Assembly: GCA_049718665.1 (NCBI GenBank)
Contig: JBNARO010000025.1
Span: forward strand, 1-28,817
Direction of reading: 5' to 3'
Length of the DNA stretch: 28,817 nucleotides
Origin: NZ13-RE01 sp049718665
GTDB lineage: Bacteria > Dictyoglomota > Dictyoglomia > Dictyoglomales > Dictyoglomaceae
Below, piece after piece: positions 6,770-15,085 of the stretch (the first letter of the stretch is position 1; the number at the start of each line of letters is the position of its first letter). The notes under the pieces were generated by a model. It did no database searches. It saw only the letters and a list, made by a program, of their open reading frames with translations, and was not told the origin of the DNA. A program made the translations under genes and the position numbers.

Positions 6770-7798
6770 ATGAAGATAGCAGTTTTTGGTGGAGGAAGTT
6801 GGGGAACAGTTTTGGCAGATATATTAACTGAAAAAGGCTTTTCTGTTTATCTTTGGGTGAGAGATCCTGAAAAGGAGAAGATAATCTGTGAAAAGAAAGA
6901 AAATATTTTTTATCTTCCAGGGTATAAACTTAAGGACGAGTTGAGGATAACTTCAAATATAGAAGAAGCTGCCATTTTTGCTGATATTGCGGTCCTTAGT
7001 ATTCCTATACAAAAATTGAGAAGCTTTTTAAGGAAGTATAAGGAAGTTTTAAAAAGCATTAAATATTTTGTAAATACTGGAAAAGGAATAGAAATAGATA
7101 CATTAAAAAGGCCATCTCAAATTATCTTGGAAGAATTAGAAATTTCTGAGAAAAGAATTGCTACTCTTTCTGGACCAAGTTTTGCTAAGGAAGTTATGGA
7201 AAGACGTCCTTGCGCATTAGTCCTTGCCTCTTCTCATCTTGAGACTGCAAAGAAACTTCAAGAAATATTTAACCTTCATTTTATGAGGGTATATAGAAGC
7301 GAAGACATAATAGGGGTGGAGATAGGAGGGGCTGTAAAAAATGTAATTGCTATTTCTGCGGGCTTTTCTGATGGACTGAACTTTGGATATAATGCAAAAT
7401 CTGCCTTAATTACTCGCGGATTGGTAGAAATAAATAGACTTGCAACATTTCTTGGTGCTAATCCCTTTACTATCACAGGACTTTCTGGACTTGGAGATCT
7501 TATTCTTACTGCCACCAGCCCTTTAAGCAGAAATTGGAAAATAGGGAAGCTTCTATCTGAAGGAAAAAGTTTAAAAGAAGCCATATTAGAACTTAAAGGT
7601 ATGGTAGCAGAAGGGATATATACCGCAAAATCTTCTTATCAACTTTCAAAGATGCATAATATTTCTATGCCCATAACAAAGGAAGTATATGAGGTCCTTT
7701 ATGAAGGTAAATCTCCTATGGATGCTTTAAATTCTCTTCTTTCCAGGGAAGTGAAACATGAAATCGATGAGAATTTTCAATTCACTTTTTCCTTGTAA
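6770..7798 (+). CDS. gpsA: Glycerol-3-phosphate dehydrogenase [NAD(P)+]
   Basis: Reduces dihydroxyacetone phosphate to sn-glycerol 3-phosphate for phospholipid synthesis in the cytoplasm. The 342-residue length is normal. The N-terminal Rossmann motif is GGGSWGTVLA (residues 7-16), with VNTGKGIE and SGPSFAKEV in the middle. The catalytic region GGAVKNVIAISAG contains K190, and FGYNAKSALITRGL and GLSGLGDL complete the family signature. AGGAGG lies a few bases before the ATG. It is divergent from glycosyltransferase genes that may use a glycerolipid acceptor, so shared promoter control would make sense for membrane-lipid supply; that link is inference. No terminator follows; the lacI promoter overlaps its stop. 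Confidence 0.96.
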   Translation: MKIAVFGGGSWGTVLADILTEKGFSVYLWVRDPEKEKIICEKKENIFYLPGYKLKDELRITSNIEEAAIFADIAVLSIPIQKLRSFLRKYKEVLKSIKYFVNTGKGIEIDTLKRPSQIILEELEISEKRIATLSGPSFAKEVMERRPCALVLASSHLETAKKLQEIFNLHFMRVYRSEDIIGVEIGGAVKNVIAISAGFSDGLNFGYNAKSALITRGLVEINRLATFLGANPFTITGLSGLGDLILTATSPLSRNWKIGKLLSEGKSLKEAILELKGMVAEGIYTAKSSYQLSKMHNISMPITKEVYEVLYEGKSPMDALNSLLSREVKHEIDENFQFTFSL

Positions 7799-7821
7799 AT
7801 TTAAATTTTATATGTTATAAT
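7793..7821 (+). promoter_or_regulatory. lacI-type gene promoter
   Basis: -35 TTGTAA (7793-7798, overlapping the gpsA stop), a 17-base spacer and TATAAT (7816-7821), preceded by TG to give an extended -10. The predicted start near 7828 abuts the operator at 7830-7849. Confidence 0.75.
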
Positions 7822-7829
7822 TTTCTTAA

Positions 7830-7849
7830 AAACGATTGCGTAATTAATC
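7830..7849 (+). promoter_or_regulatory. LacI-family operator O1 (autoregulatory)
   Basis: AAACGATTGCGTAATTAATC is an imperfect dyad centred on CG, the usual form for LacI/GalR-family sites. The first 16 bases recur exactly at 12020-12035. It sits at the predicted transcription start, so binding should block the lacI promoter. Confidence 0.75.
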
Positions 7850-7878
7850 AGTAGAAAATAAGGAAGGAAGCTTGTGGT

Positions 7879-8913
7879 ATGAGAAGAAATAAAAATTTAA
7901 AACCGCCTACAATGAAAGATGTAGCAAAGAGGGCAGGGGTATCTGTAAGTACTGTCTCTCATGTCATAAATAAAACAAGGTATGTAGAGGAGGAGACAAA
8001 GAAAAAAGTTCTTTCTGCAATAAAGGAGTTAGGATATAGACCCAATATTGTGGCAAGAAGTTTAAGGAAAAAATCAACAAATACTATTGGATTAATTGTA
8101 TCAAACATTGCGAACTTATTTTACCCTGAAGTGGTGAGAGGGATAGAGGATGTTCTATTGGAGCACAAATATAATATTATTTTATGTAATTCTGATGAAG
8201 ATATTGATAAAGAAAGAGAGTATATAGAAGTTTTATATAGTAAACAAGTCGATGGAATAATAATCACTCCAAGTAAGAGTACTGAAACAAGAAAAAATTT
8301 GGAATTATTTATCTCTCAAGATATCCCAGTAATTTTAGTGGATAGAAGAATCGCAGGAATAGAAACTGATGTAGTTTTGGCGGATAATGTTTTTGGAACC
8401 TTTTCCGCTACAGAGTATCTTATAAATTTAGGACACAAAAGAATTGGAATTATTACAGGACCCTTAGATACCACTACAGGGAAGGAAAGATTAGATGGAT
8501 ATTTAAAGGCACTGGAAAAATATAATATCCCTGTGGAAAAAGATTTAATAAGGGAAGGAAACTTCAAAAGAGATGGAGGATACGAGAAAGGTAAAGAACT
8601 TCTTGATTTGGAAAATCCTCCTACCGCAATAATATCTTCAAACAACCTAATGACATTGGGACTTATCTCTGCTATTTCTGAAAGAGAACTTAAAATTCCA
8701 GAAGATATTTCTATTATATCCTTTGATGATATGGAATGGTTCAAATATTTTTCCCCTCCTTTAACAGCCATATCTCAGCCTTCTTACGAGTTAGGAAAAA
8801 CCGCAGGATTACTTTTAATAGAAAGGTTAAAGAGGAGAAGGAAAAGACCAAAAGAAGTTATTTTGCCTACAAACTTGATTATAAGAGGGTCTTGTACCTC
8901 TCCTAAGAATTAA
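7879..8913 (+). CDS. LacI/GalR-family transcriptional repressor
   Basis: Sugar-responsive regulator of 344 residues. The N-terminal helix-turn-helix is MKDVAKRAGVSVSTVSHVIN (about residues 12-31), followed by the hinge helix region RPNIVARSLRKK. The rest is a periplasmic-binding-protein-like effector domain: SNIANLFYPEVVRGIED, VDGIIITPS, VDRRI, GHKRIGIITG and ISFDDMEW. No signal peptide is present, so it acts in the cytoplasm on DNA. AAGGAAGG precedes the ATG. Matching operators lie before this gene and before the binding-protein gene at 12112, so it probably represses both itself and the downstream transporter and glycosidase genes until a sugar ligand binds. The effector cannot be named from sequence. 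Confidence 0.93.
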   Translation: MRRNKNLKPPTMKDVAKRAGVSVSTVSHVINKTRYVEEETKKKVLSAIKELGYRPNIVARSLRKKSTNTIGLIVSNIANLFYPEVVRGIEDVLLEHKYNIILCNSDEDIDKEREYIEVLYSKQVDGIIITPSKSTETRKNLELFISQDIPVILVDRRIAGIETDVVLADNVFGTFSATEYLINLGHKRIGIITGPLDTTTGKERLDGYLKALEKYNIPVEKDLIREGNFKRDGGYEKGKELLDLENPPTAIISSNNLMTLGLISAISERELKIPEDISIISFDDMEWFKYFSPPLTAISQPSYELGKTAGLLLIERLKRRRKRPKEVILPTNLIIRGSCTSPKN

Positions 8914-8932
8914 ATTGAGGAGGGATTTGAAA

Positions 8933-11218
8933 ATGAGTCTTTGGGAATTGGAGAAAAAAGTTCAAGAGTTATTATCGCAAATGACTCTTGAGGAAAAAAT
9001 TTCTCAACTTTGTGCTATACATGCAAGAAATCTTATTGAAAATGGGAGATTCTCAAAAGAGAAAGCAAAAATCTTATTAAAGAATGGAATAGGACAGATT
9101 ACAAGACTTGCTGGGGATAAAGATATGGATTTAGAAAGGGCAGCTGAAATTGCTAACGAAATACAAAAATTTTTAATTGAGGAAACACGACTTGGAATTC
9201 CTGCAATTATTCATGAAGAGTGTCTAAGTGGATTTATGGCAAAATCCGCAACGACCTTTCCCCAAGCTATAGGGATGGCAAGTACTTTTGAACCAGAACT
9301 TATTGAGAAAGTATCATCAGTAATAAGAAAAGAGATGAGAATAGTAGGAGTTCACCAAGGATTAGCACCAGTTCTTGATATACCACGAGATCCAAGATGG
9401 GGAAGAACAGAGGAAACTTTTGGAGAGGATCCATATTTAGTATCAAGAATGGCAGTTTCCTATGTTAAAGGACTTCAAGGAGAAAATATAAAAGAAGGGA
9501 TTATTGCTACAGTGAAACACTTTACAGCTTATGGTATCTCAGAAGGTGGAAGAAACTTAGGACCTGCAAGGGTATCAGAGAGAGAATTAAGAGAAGTATT
9601 TTTGTTCCCCTTTGAGGTTGCTATAAGAGAAGGTGGGTCACTTTCTCTTATGAATGCATATCATGAGATTGATGGGATCCCTTGTGCTTCTTCTAAATTT
9701 TTATTAACAAAAATTTTGAGAGAAGAATGGGGATTTAAAGGATACGTGGTCTCTGATTATTCTGCTATAGAAATGCTTAACACTTTTCATAAGGTAGCGA
9801 AAGATTTAAAAGAAGCGGGAATTAAAGCATTAGAGGCAGGAATAGATATAGAACTTCCAGATGTAAAGTGTTATGGACAGCCTCTTTTAGAAGCAGTAAA
9901 GGAAGGAATAATTTCTGAAGAAGTTATAAGCATAGCAGTTTCAAGGGTATTAAGAGTAAAATTCATGTTGGGTCTTTTTGATGAAAAACCTTATGTGGAT
10001 CCTAAGAAAGTTTTTACTGTAGTAAATTCTCCTGAGCATAGAAAACTCGCTTTCGAAGTAGCAAAAAGATCTATAGTTCTTTTGAAAAATGATGGAGTTC
10101 TGCCATTAAGAAAGGATTTAAATACTATAGCGGTTATAGGGCCTAATGCGGATAATAAATTAGGTCTTCATGGAGATTATAGTTATTCTGTCCATATCCC
10201 AGTGGTTAGTGAAATATTTAGAGGAGAAGCTGTAAAATATGAAGTAGCAGTGGAAACAGTAAGTATTTTGGAGGGAATAAGGAATAAAGTATCCCCAAAT
10301 ACTAAAGTTCTTTATGCAAAGGGATGTGAACTTATGGGAGAATCTAAGGAGGGATTTAAAGAAGCCATTGAAATAGCAAAAGATGCAGATGTAATAATAG
10401 CAGTTTTAGGAGAAAATAGCGGATTATTTAAGAGAGGAATATCTGGAGAAGGAAATGATAGGAAAGATTTGAATCTTCCTGGAGTTCAAGAAGAACTTCT
10501 TAGAGAACTTCACAAATTAGGAAAACCACTAATTTTAGTTCTTGTTAATGGAAGACCACTCTCAATTAAATGGGCAAAAGATAATATTCCTGCCATAATA
10601 GAAGCATGGTATCCAGGAGAAGAAGGAGGAAATGCGGTAGCGGAGGTAATATTTGGAGATTATAATCCTTCTGCAAAACTTCCTATATCCTTCCCAAAGG
10701 AAGTGGGACAAATACCTGTGTATTATAATAGAAAGCCATCTGCTTTCTCTGAGTATATAGATGAAGACGCAAGACCATTATTTCCCTTTGGTCATGGCTT
10801 AAGCTATACAAAATTTGAGTATTCAGATTTGGTTATTAATCCTGAAAAAATTTCTCCTACAAGTTTTGTAGATATTAGTTTTAAGATTAAAAATACGGGA
10901 GATAGAGAAGGAGAAGAAGTAGTACAACTTTATATTCATGATGAATGGGCAAGCGTGGAGAGACCTATAAAAGAGTTAAAAGGATTTAAGAAGGTATATT
11001 TGAGACCTCAAGAGGAGAAAAGAATAACTTTTAGATTATATCCTGAACAATTAGCCTTTTATGATGAGTTTATGAGATTCATAGTGGAAGCTGGAACTTT
11101 TGAAGTATTTATAGGAAGTTCCTCAGAAGATATAAGACTTACTGGAAAATTTGAAGTCACAGAAACAAAAATTATTACTAAGGAAAGAAAGTTTAAAAGT
11201 GATGTTTTTGTAGAATAA
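8933..11218 (+). CDS. Glycoside hydrolase family 3 beta-glycosidase (beta-glucosidase or beta-xylosidase)
   Basis: Removes terminal beta-linked glucose or xylose from oligosaccharides by a retaining mechanism. It is 761 residues with no signal peptide, so cytoplasmic. The N-terminal (beta/alpha)8 domain has GIPAIIHEECLSGF, DPRWGRTEETFGEDP and KHFTAYG. The nucleophile is D275 in VVSDYSA. The alpha/beta sandwich domain follows (VLLKNDGVLPL, VIGPNAD), and then a C-terminal fibronectin-III-like domain (PFGHGLSYTKFEY onward). The ATG at 8933 is chosen over TTG at 8915, because that TTG forms part of the GGAGGG ribosome site. It lies 19 bases after the lacI stop, so the two are co-transcribed. The pattern resembles the Thermotoga GH3 enzymes beside family-5 transporters, but exact specificity is open. 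Confidence 0.93.
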   Translation: MSLWELEKKVQELLSQMTLEEKISQLCAIHARNLIENGRFSKEKAKILLKNGIGQITRLAGDKDMDLERAAEIANEIQKFLIEETRLGIPAIIHEECLSGFMAKSATTFPQAIGMASTFEPELIEKVSSVIRKEMRIVGVHQGLAPVLDIPRDPRWGRTEETFGEDPYLVSRMAVSYVKGLQGENIKEGIIATVKHFTAYGISEGGRNLGPARVSERELREVFLFPFEVAIREGGSLSLMNAYHEIDGIPCASSKFLLTKILREEWGFKGYVVSDYSAIEMLNTFHKVAKDLKEAGIKALEAGIDIELPDVKCYGQPLLEAVKEGIISEEVISIAVSRVLRVKFMLGLFDEKPYVDPKKVFTVVNSPEHRKLAFEVAKRSIVLLKNDGVLPLRKDLNTIAVIGPNADNKLGLHGDYSYSVHIPVVSEIFRGEAVKYEVAVETVSILEGIRNKVSPNTKVLYAKGCELMGESKEGFKEAIEIAKDADVIIAVLGENSGLFKRGISGEGNDRKDLNLPGVQEELLRELHKLGKPLILVLVNGRPLSIKWAKDNIPAIIEAWYPGEEGGNAVAEVIFGDYNPSAKLPISFPKEVGQIPVYYNRKPSAFSEYIDEDARPLFPFGHGLSYTKFEYSDLVINPEKISPTSFVDISFKIKNTGDREGEEVVQLYIHDEWASVERPIKELKGFKKVYLRPQEEKRITFRLYPEQLAFYDEFMRFIVEAGTFEVFIGSSSEDIRLTGKFEVTETKIITKERKFKSDVFVE

Positions 11219-11239
11219 GAAATTTGGGGGTGTTTCTTT

Positions 11240-11881
11240 ATGGACATTAAAGATTATATTGAGAACCCAAGTAATAGGCTAAAAGGAAAACATGTTTTAA
11301 TATTATGCGCCCACGAATTTGAAGATATTGAATTACTATATCCTGTTTTAAGACTTAGTGAGGAAGGAGCAAGGGTTACTGTTGGAGTTTTACCAAAGAG
11401 TGGACCTGGATTCCATACAAGACCTTGGTGGGCAGATAAGCCAATAACAGGTAGATTTGGTACTACAGTTCCTATTGTGGTCATGGGAGAAGGAGAAAGG
11501 TACAATATAATAGAGATTTCTCAAGCAAAACCTGAAGATTATGATGCAGTTATAATCCCTGGAGGATTTGCTCCAGACTTTTTAAGATGTGATAAAACCA
11601 CATTAAAACTTGTGGCAGATATGTATAAAATGGGGAAAATAGTTGCTGCTATTTGTCATGGACCTCAAGTTTTTATTTCTGTAGATAGAAATTTTGGAAC
11701 AGACCTTATAAAGGGTAGAAAGGTTACTTGTTGGGATGCTATAGTAGATGATGTAAAAAATGCGGGAGGGGACTTTGAACCCTTTCCAGCAAGAAGAGAT
11801 GGAAATGTAATCACAGGTAGAGTTCCAGACTCTTTACCTCAATTTTTGCAAGCAATAATTGAAGCTCTAAGTGAGAAATAG
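11240..11881 (+). CDS. DJ-1/PfpI-family protein
   Basis: A 213-residue class I glutamine-amidotransferase-like fold. The N-terminal strand and acidic residues are in ILCAHEFEDIELLYP. The nucleophile elbow is AAICHGPQ with C139 and H140, and VIIPGGFAPDFLR precedes it. Family members have been described as intracellular proteases, glyoxalases or sugar-damage deglycases; sequence does not decide. An inserted segment of roughly 40 residues (PGFHTRPWWADKPITGRFG) distinguishes it from the shortest members. It is 21 bases after the GH3 gene with GGGGGTG before the ATG, so it belongs to the lacI-GH3 operon. A role in handling reactive sugar carbonyls would fit the context; this is inference. Confidence 0.88.
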   Translation: MDIKDYIENPSNRLKGKHVLILCAHEFEDIELLYPVLRLSEEGARVTVGVLPKSGPGFHTRPWWADKPITGRFGTTVPIVVMGEGERYNIIEISQAKPEDYDAVIIPGGFAPDFLRCDKTTLKLVADMYKMGKIVAAICHGPQVFISVDRNFGTDLIKGRKVTCWDAIVDDVKNAGGDFEPFPARRDGNVITGRVPDSLPQFLQAIIEALSEK

Positions 11882-11984
11882 TAGGAGATTTTATGCTGAG
11901 ACTGTTCAAAAAAATTTTAAATAAGGGGAAATGATATATTTAGAAGGGCAATTTTAAAGAGCCAAATTAAAAGAATTCTTATGC

Positions 11985-12013
11985 TTGACAGGGAAGATAA
12001 AAAGTGTTATCTT
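11985..12013 (+). promoter_or_regulatory. Promoter of the ABC transporter operon
   Basis: Perfect -35 TTGACA (11985-11990), a 17-base spacer and TATCTT (12008-12013, four of six consensus matches). A full TATAAT lies at 12014-12019 but at an over-long spacing. Either -10 places the start at or near the operator at 12020-12039. Confidence 0.7.
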
Positions 12014-12019
12014 TATAAT

Positions 12020-12039
12020 AAACGATTGCGTAATTGATT
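12020..12039 (+). promoter_or_regulatory. LacI-family operator O2
   Basis: AAACGATTGCGTAATTGATT is a dyad centred on CG with seven of ten symmetric positions paired. Its first 16 bases equal the operator before the lacI gene. Located at the start site of the transporter operon promoter. Confidence 0.75.
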
Positions 12040-12050
12040 TATAGAAAAAG

Positions 12051-12058
12051 GGAGGTGA
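12051..12058 (+). other. Orphan Shine-Dalgarno-like site in the leader
   Basis: GGAGGTGA is a long complement to the 16S anti-Shine-Dalgarno sequence, but no ATG, GTG or TTG lies at a usable distance. The true gene starts 54 bases later with its own GGGGGGAG site. In Gram-positive bacteria such lone sites can stabilise mRNA 5' ends by holding a ribosome; that role here is inference. Confidence 0.45.
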
Positions 12059-12111
12059 GAAAAATTTAAATTTTTTTACAAAAAAATAAAAATTTTTAAG
12101 GGGGGAGTTAA

Positions 12112-14004
12112 ATGAAAAAGTTTTTCTTAATTTCTCTATTAGTTTTTCTTTCCTTAATAAGTTTTTCTCAAGTTAGTTTTTCACAGCTTGCGCCAGGAAT
12201 TCCAAGAGATGAAACATTGATAGTAGACATCTTAAGTGGAAGAGCGGTGACTCCAGATAATTTTAACACATGGGCAGCTACATGGAGATCCCCAGATCGT
12301 GGTATTCAACAGCTAATGTTAGAACCCTTGTGGATGGTTGATCCTGCAACAGGGAAAATTATAAATGCTTTAGCAAAGGATAAACCAATTTACAACAGAG
12401 ATTTTACAAAAATGGTTGTAAAATTGAGAGAGGGATGTTATTGGAGTGATGGAGTAGAATTTACAGCAGACGATGTAGTATTTGGAGTTCAACTAGTTAT
12501 GAAAAATCCTGAGTTAGCATATAATCCAGAATTTGTTACATATATAAAGAAGGTCTATAAAACAGATAAATATACTGTAGTTTTTGATCTCCAAAAACCT
12601 AATGCAAGATTTCATGCATACTTCTTAGATAGATGGGGTGGATGGAGACCTTTTCCTAAACATGTTTTTGAAAAAGTTAAAGATCCTGTAAGTTTTGAAT
12701 TTAATCCCCCAATATCTTCTGGACCATATGTATTAAAAAGCTATGATCCAGGTGGATATTGGACATTATGGGAAAGAAGAGAAGACTGGCAGAGAACTCC
12801 TACAGGAAAATTATTTGGAATGCCTCAGCCTAAATATGTTCTATATATTTACTATGGACCTCCAGAGAAAAAAGTTCTCGCTATAGGGAATCACCAACTC
12901 GATATAGCAGATTTAAATATGGAAGCATTGAGATCCGCGTTTGCAGCTAACAAATATGTAAGAGGATATAGAAAGGAATATCCTTGGGTGGTAAATAACG
13001 ATCCATGTATAACAGGAATTACTTTTAATACAGTTAAATTCCCATATAATATAAAAGATGTAAGATGGGCTCTTGCTCTCGCTATAGATATAGCAGATTA
13101 TATTGGAATAGCCTTTGATGGTGCGGCAACTATGGGAGCTCTTCATACGCCATCGACTCCTGCTCATCTCAAATGGTATTATAAACCCTTGGAGAATTGG
13201 CTAAGAAACTTTACTATTGATGTAGAAGGAAAGCCATTTAAACCATATGATCCCGATGCAGCACTAAGAGTAGCAGAATATGCAAGAAAGAGAGGATATA
13301 AAGTACCAACAGAGCCTTCAGAAATTAAGGAGATATTTGGATATGGATGGTGGAAGTATGCACCAGATGTAGCAGAGAAGTTGTTAATGAAGCACGGATT
13401 CAAGAGAGATAAGGATGGGAAATGGCTACTTCCTGATGGAAAACCCTGGAAAATTACAATAATCTCTCATATAAGCCCTGCTCATCCTATGTTTAGAAAT
13501 GCGGTTGCAGCTGCTCAACAATGGAGGAGATTTGGTATCGAAGTAGAAATTTTGAATTTAGAAAATGCAGACACTATAGTAGATAGAGGAGAATACGAAG
13601 TAGCTACAGCGGGAACATGGCCAGCTACAGAACCTTGGGGTGGACATCCAGATCTATATAGAACTCTCTCTACCTTCCATTCAAAATATATGAGACCTTT
13701 AGGAGAAACAAATCCTGGGCATGATTCAAGATGGTCTAATCCAGAATTAGATAAAATTATAGAAGCAATGGAAAAAGTAAGTTGGGATAGTATACAGAAT
13801 AAAAACTTAGGATTAGAAGGGTTAAAGATCTTAGTGAGAGAAATGCCTACAATACCTACTTTTACATATCCTGGAGTAATCAGCTTAGATGAATACTATT
13901 GGACTAACTATCCTACAGCTGAAAATTCTTATCAAATTGTCTATCATCACTGGCCTAACTTTAAATATGTACTTCCCTATTTGAAAGCCACTGGAAGAAA
14001 GTAA
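12112..14004 (+). CDS. Family-5 extracellular solute-binding protein (oligosaccharide/oligopeptide ABC importer)
   Basis: Binds the transported solute outside the membrane and delivers it to the permease at 14060-15946. It is 630 residues. A signal peptide is visible at residues 1 to about 24 (MKK, a hydrophobic core, then SFSQVSFSQ), and no lipobox cysteine follows, so it appears to be released or held by other means. The family signature is in VKLREGCYWSDGVEFTADDV near residues 103-122. Unusual aromatic density (WGGW, WTLWERREDW) fits sugar stacking. In Thermotoga, many family-5 proteins bind oligosaccharides rather than peptides. The operator O2, the GH3 gene and the GH31 gene argue for a sugar here. 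GGGGGGAG precedes the ATG. Confidence 0.92.
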   Translation: MKKFFLISLLVFLSLISFSQVSFSQLAPGIPRDETLIVDILSGRAVTPDNFNTWAATWRSPDRGIQQLMLEPLWMVDPATGKIINALAKDKPIYNRDFTKMVVKLREGCYWSDGVEFTADDVVFGVQLVMKNPELAYNPEFVTYIKKVYKTDKYTVVFDLQKPNARFHAYFLDRWGGWRPFPKHVFEKVKDPVSFEFNPPISSGPYVLKSYDPGGYWTLWERREDWQRTPTGKLFGMPQPKYVLYIYYGPPEKKVLAIGNHQLDIADLNMEALRSAFAANKYVRGYRKEYPWVVNNDPCITGITFNTVKFPYNIKDVRWALALAIDIADYIGIAFDGAATMGALHTPSTPAHLKWYYKPLENWLRNFTIDVEGKPFKPYDPDAALRVAEYARKRGYKVPTEPSEIKEIFGYGWWKYAPDVAEKLLMKHGFKRDKDGKWLLPDGKPWKITIISHISPAHPMFRNAVAAAQQWRRFGIEVEILNLENADTIVDRGEYEVATAGTWPATEPWGGHPDLYRTLSTFHSKYMRPLGETNPGHDSRWSNPELDKIIEAMEKVSWDSIQNKNLGLEGLKILVREMPTIPTFTYPGVISLDEYYWTNYPTAENSYQIVYHHWPNFKYVLPYLKATGRK

Positions 14005-14010
14005 GAACGA

Positions 14011-14040
14011 AAAAACCCCCCTCCCTTTAAAGGGAGGGGG
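14011..14040 (+). other. Intercistronic stem-loop between binding protein and permease genes
   Basis: Bases 14017-14040 form a perfect 24-bp GC-rich palindrome (CCCCCTCCC TTTAAA GGGAGGGGG). Downstream on the plus strand is ATGATAAAGG, with no U run, so it should not terminate the operon. It likely protects the 3' end of the upstream message. The A5 before it would serve as a U run only for antisense transcription. Confidence 0.75.
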
Positions 14041-14059
14041 ATGATAAAGGAGGAAAGAT

Positions 14060-15067
14060 ATGAGTTTTATCAAAAGATATTTAATACCAAGACTTATAAG
14101 TTATTTTGTTGTAATATTTGTGGGTATTACGATAGTATTTATTATTCCTAGATTAAGTCCTATAGACCCTATTCAACAAGTAATTAATATAATCACTATT
14201 CAAGGAACATATTTAGAACCAGAGGCGGTAGAAAAATTAACTAATACTTTAAAAGAGCTTTATGGTTTAAAGGGAACTCTTTGGGAACAATATTTAAAAT
14301 TTTGGAAAAGGCTTTTAAAAGGTGATTTTGGACCTTCTTTCTTTAGGTTCCCTGTTCCTGTCTCTAAATTAATAGGGGATTCTCTTCCATGGACCTTAGG
14401 ACTTCTGAGTTTGTCTACTATTCTCTCCTGGATTATAGGAAATGTTTTAGGGGGACTTTGTGGATTTTTCTATCAAAAAAGGTGGGCAAGATTTTTAGAA
14501 AATATAGCTATGGTAATTCGTCCTATACCTTACTATATTTTAGCACTTATTCTTTTGATAATCTTTGGCTATATCTTAAAACTTCTTCCTCTTGGGGGAG
14601 GCTACTCTGTAGGATTAACTCCTTCTTTTAGCTGGAAATTTATAAAAGATATTTTTAAATATGCTTTTCTTCCTCTTTTATCTATGGTAATTCTTGGAAC
14701 CTCTGTTTGGTTACAGACTATGAGGTTAATAGTTCAGAATATTCTAAGAGAAGACTTTGTAGTTTATGCAAAAGCTGGGGGCTTGAAGAAAAATACTATT
14801 GCTTTTAGATATGTGATAAGAAATGCAATGCTTCCTCAAATTACTGGACTTGCCCTTTCTATGGGGCAAATCTTTAGTGGTGCTTTAATTACTGAGATAG
14901 TTTTTTCCTATCCAGGAATGGGGACACTCCTTTATAATGCGATAGTTACTGGAGATTACAATCTTATTATGGGGATAACGACTATTTCTATATTAGGAAT
15001 ATCTACATTTATTTTAATAATCGATCTTTTATACCCTCTTTTTGATCCGAGAGTTAGATATAAATAA
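14060..15067 (+). CDS. ABC transporter permease, DppB/OppB type
   Basis: Inner-membrane channel subunit of the family-5 importer, 335 residues. The first helix (about 11-31) is followed by the DppB-type external segment with LSPIDPIQQ and LYGLKGTLWEQYLKFWKRLLKGDFGPSF. At least five further hydrophobic segments follow. The EAA loop that docks to the ATPase is near residues 230-258 (VYAKAGGLKKNTIAFRYVIR) and is followed by SYPGMGTLLYNAI. AAAGGAGG lies before the ATG at a good spacing. It pairs with the DppC-type permease 18 bases downstream. Confidence 0.94.
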   Translation: MSFIKRYLIPRLISYFVVIFVGITIVFIIPRLSPIDPIQQVINIITIQGTYLEPEAVEKLTNTLKELYGLKGTLWEQYLKFWKRLLKGDFGPSFFRFPVPVSKLIGDSLPWTLGLLSLSTILSWIIGNVLGGLCGFFYQKRWARFLENIAMVIRPIPYYILALILLIIFGYILKLLPLGGGYSVGLTPSFSWKFIKDIFKYAFLPLLSMVILGTSVWLQTMRLIVQNILREDFVVYAKAGGLKKNTIAFRYVIRNAMLPQITGLALSMGQIFSGALITEIVFSYPGMGTLLYNAIVTGDYNLIMGITTISILGISTFILIIDLLYPLFDPRVRYK

Positions 15068-15085
15068 AAAGGAGGTTTTAGGCTT

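Noticed and set aside
8915..8932. TTG start for the GH3 gene
   Set aside because: The TTG is part of the GGAGGG ribosome site that serves the ATG at 8933.
11894..11935. 13-codon open frame (MLRLFKKILNKGK) after the DJ-1/PfpI gene, with a TAGGAG before it
   Set aside because: Too short to support as a gene; the nearby GAGACTGTTCAAAAAA also recalls insertion-sequence ends, but no second end or transposase is present.
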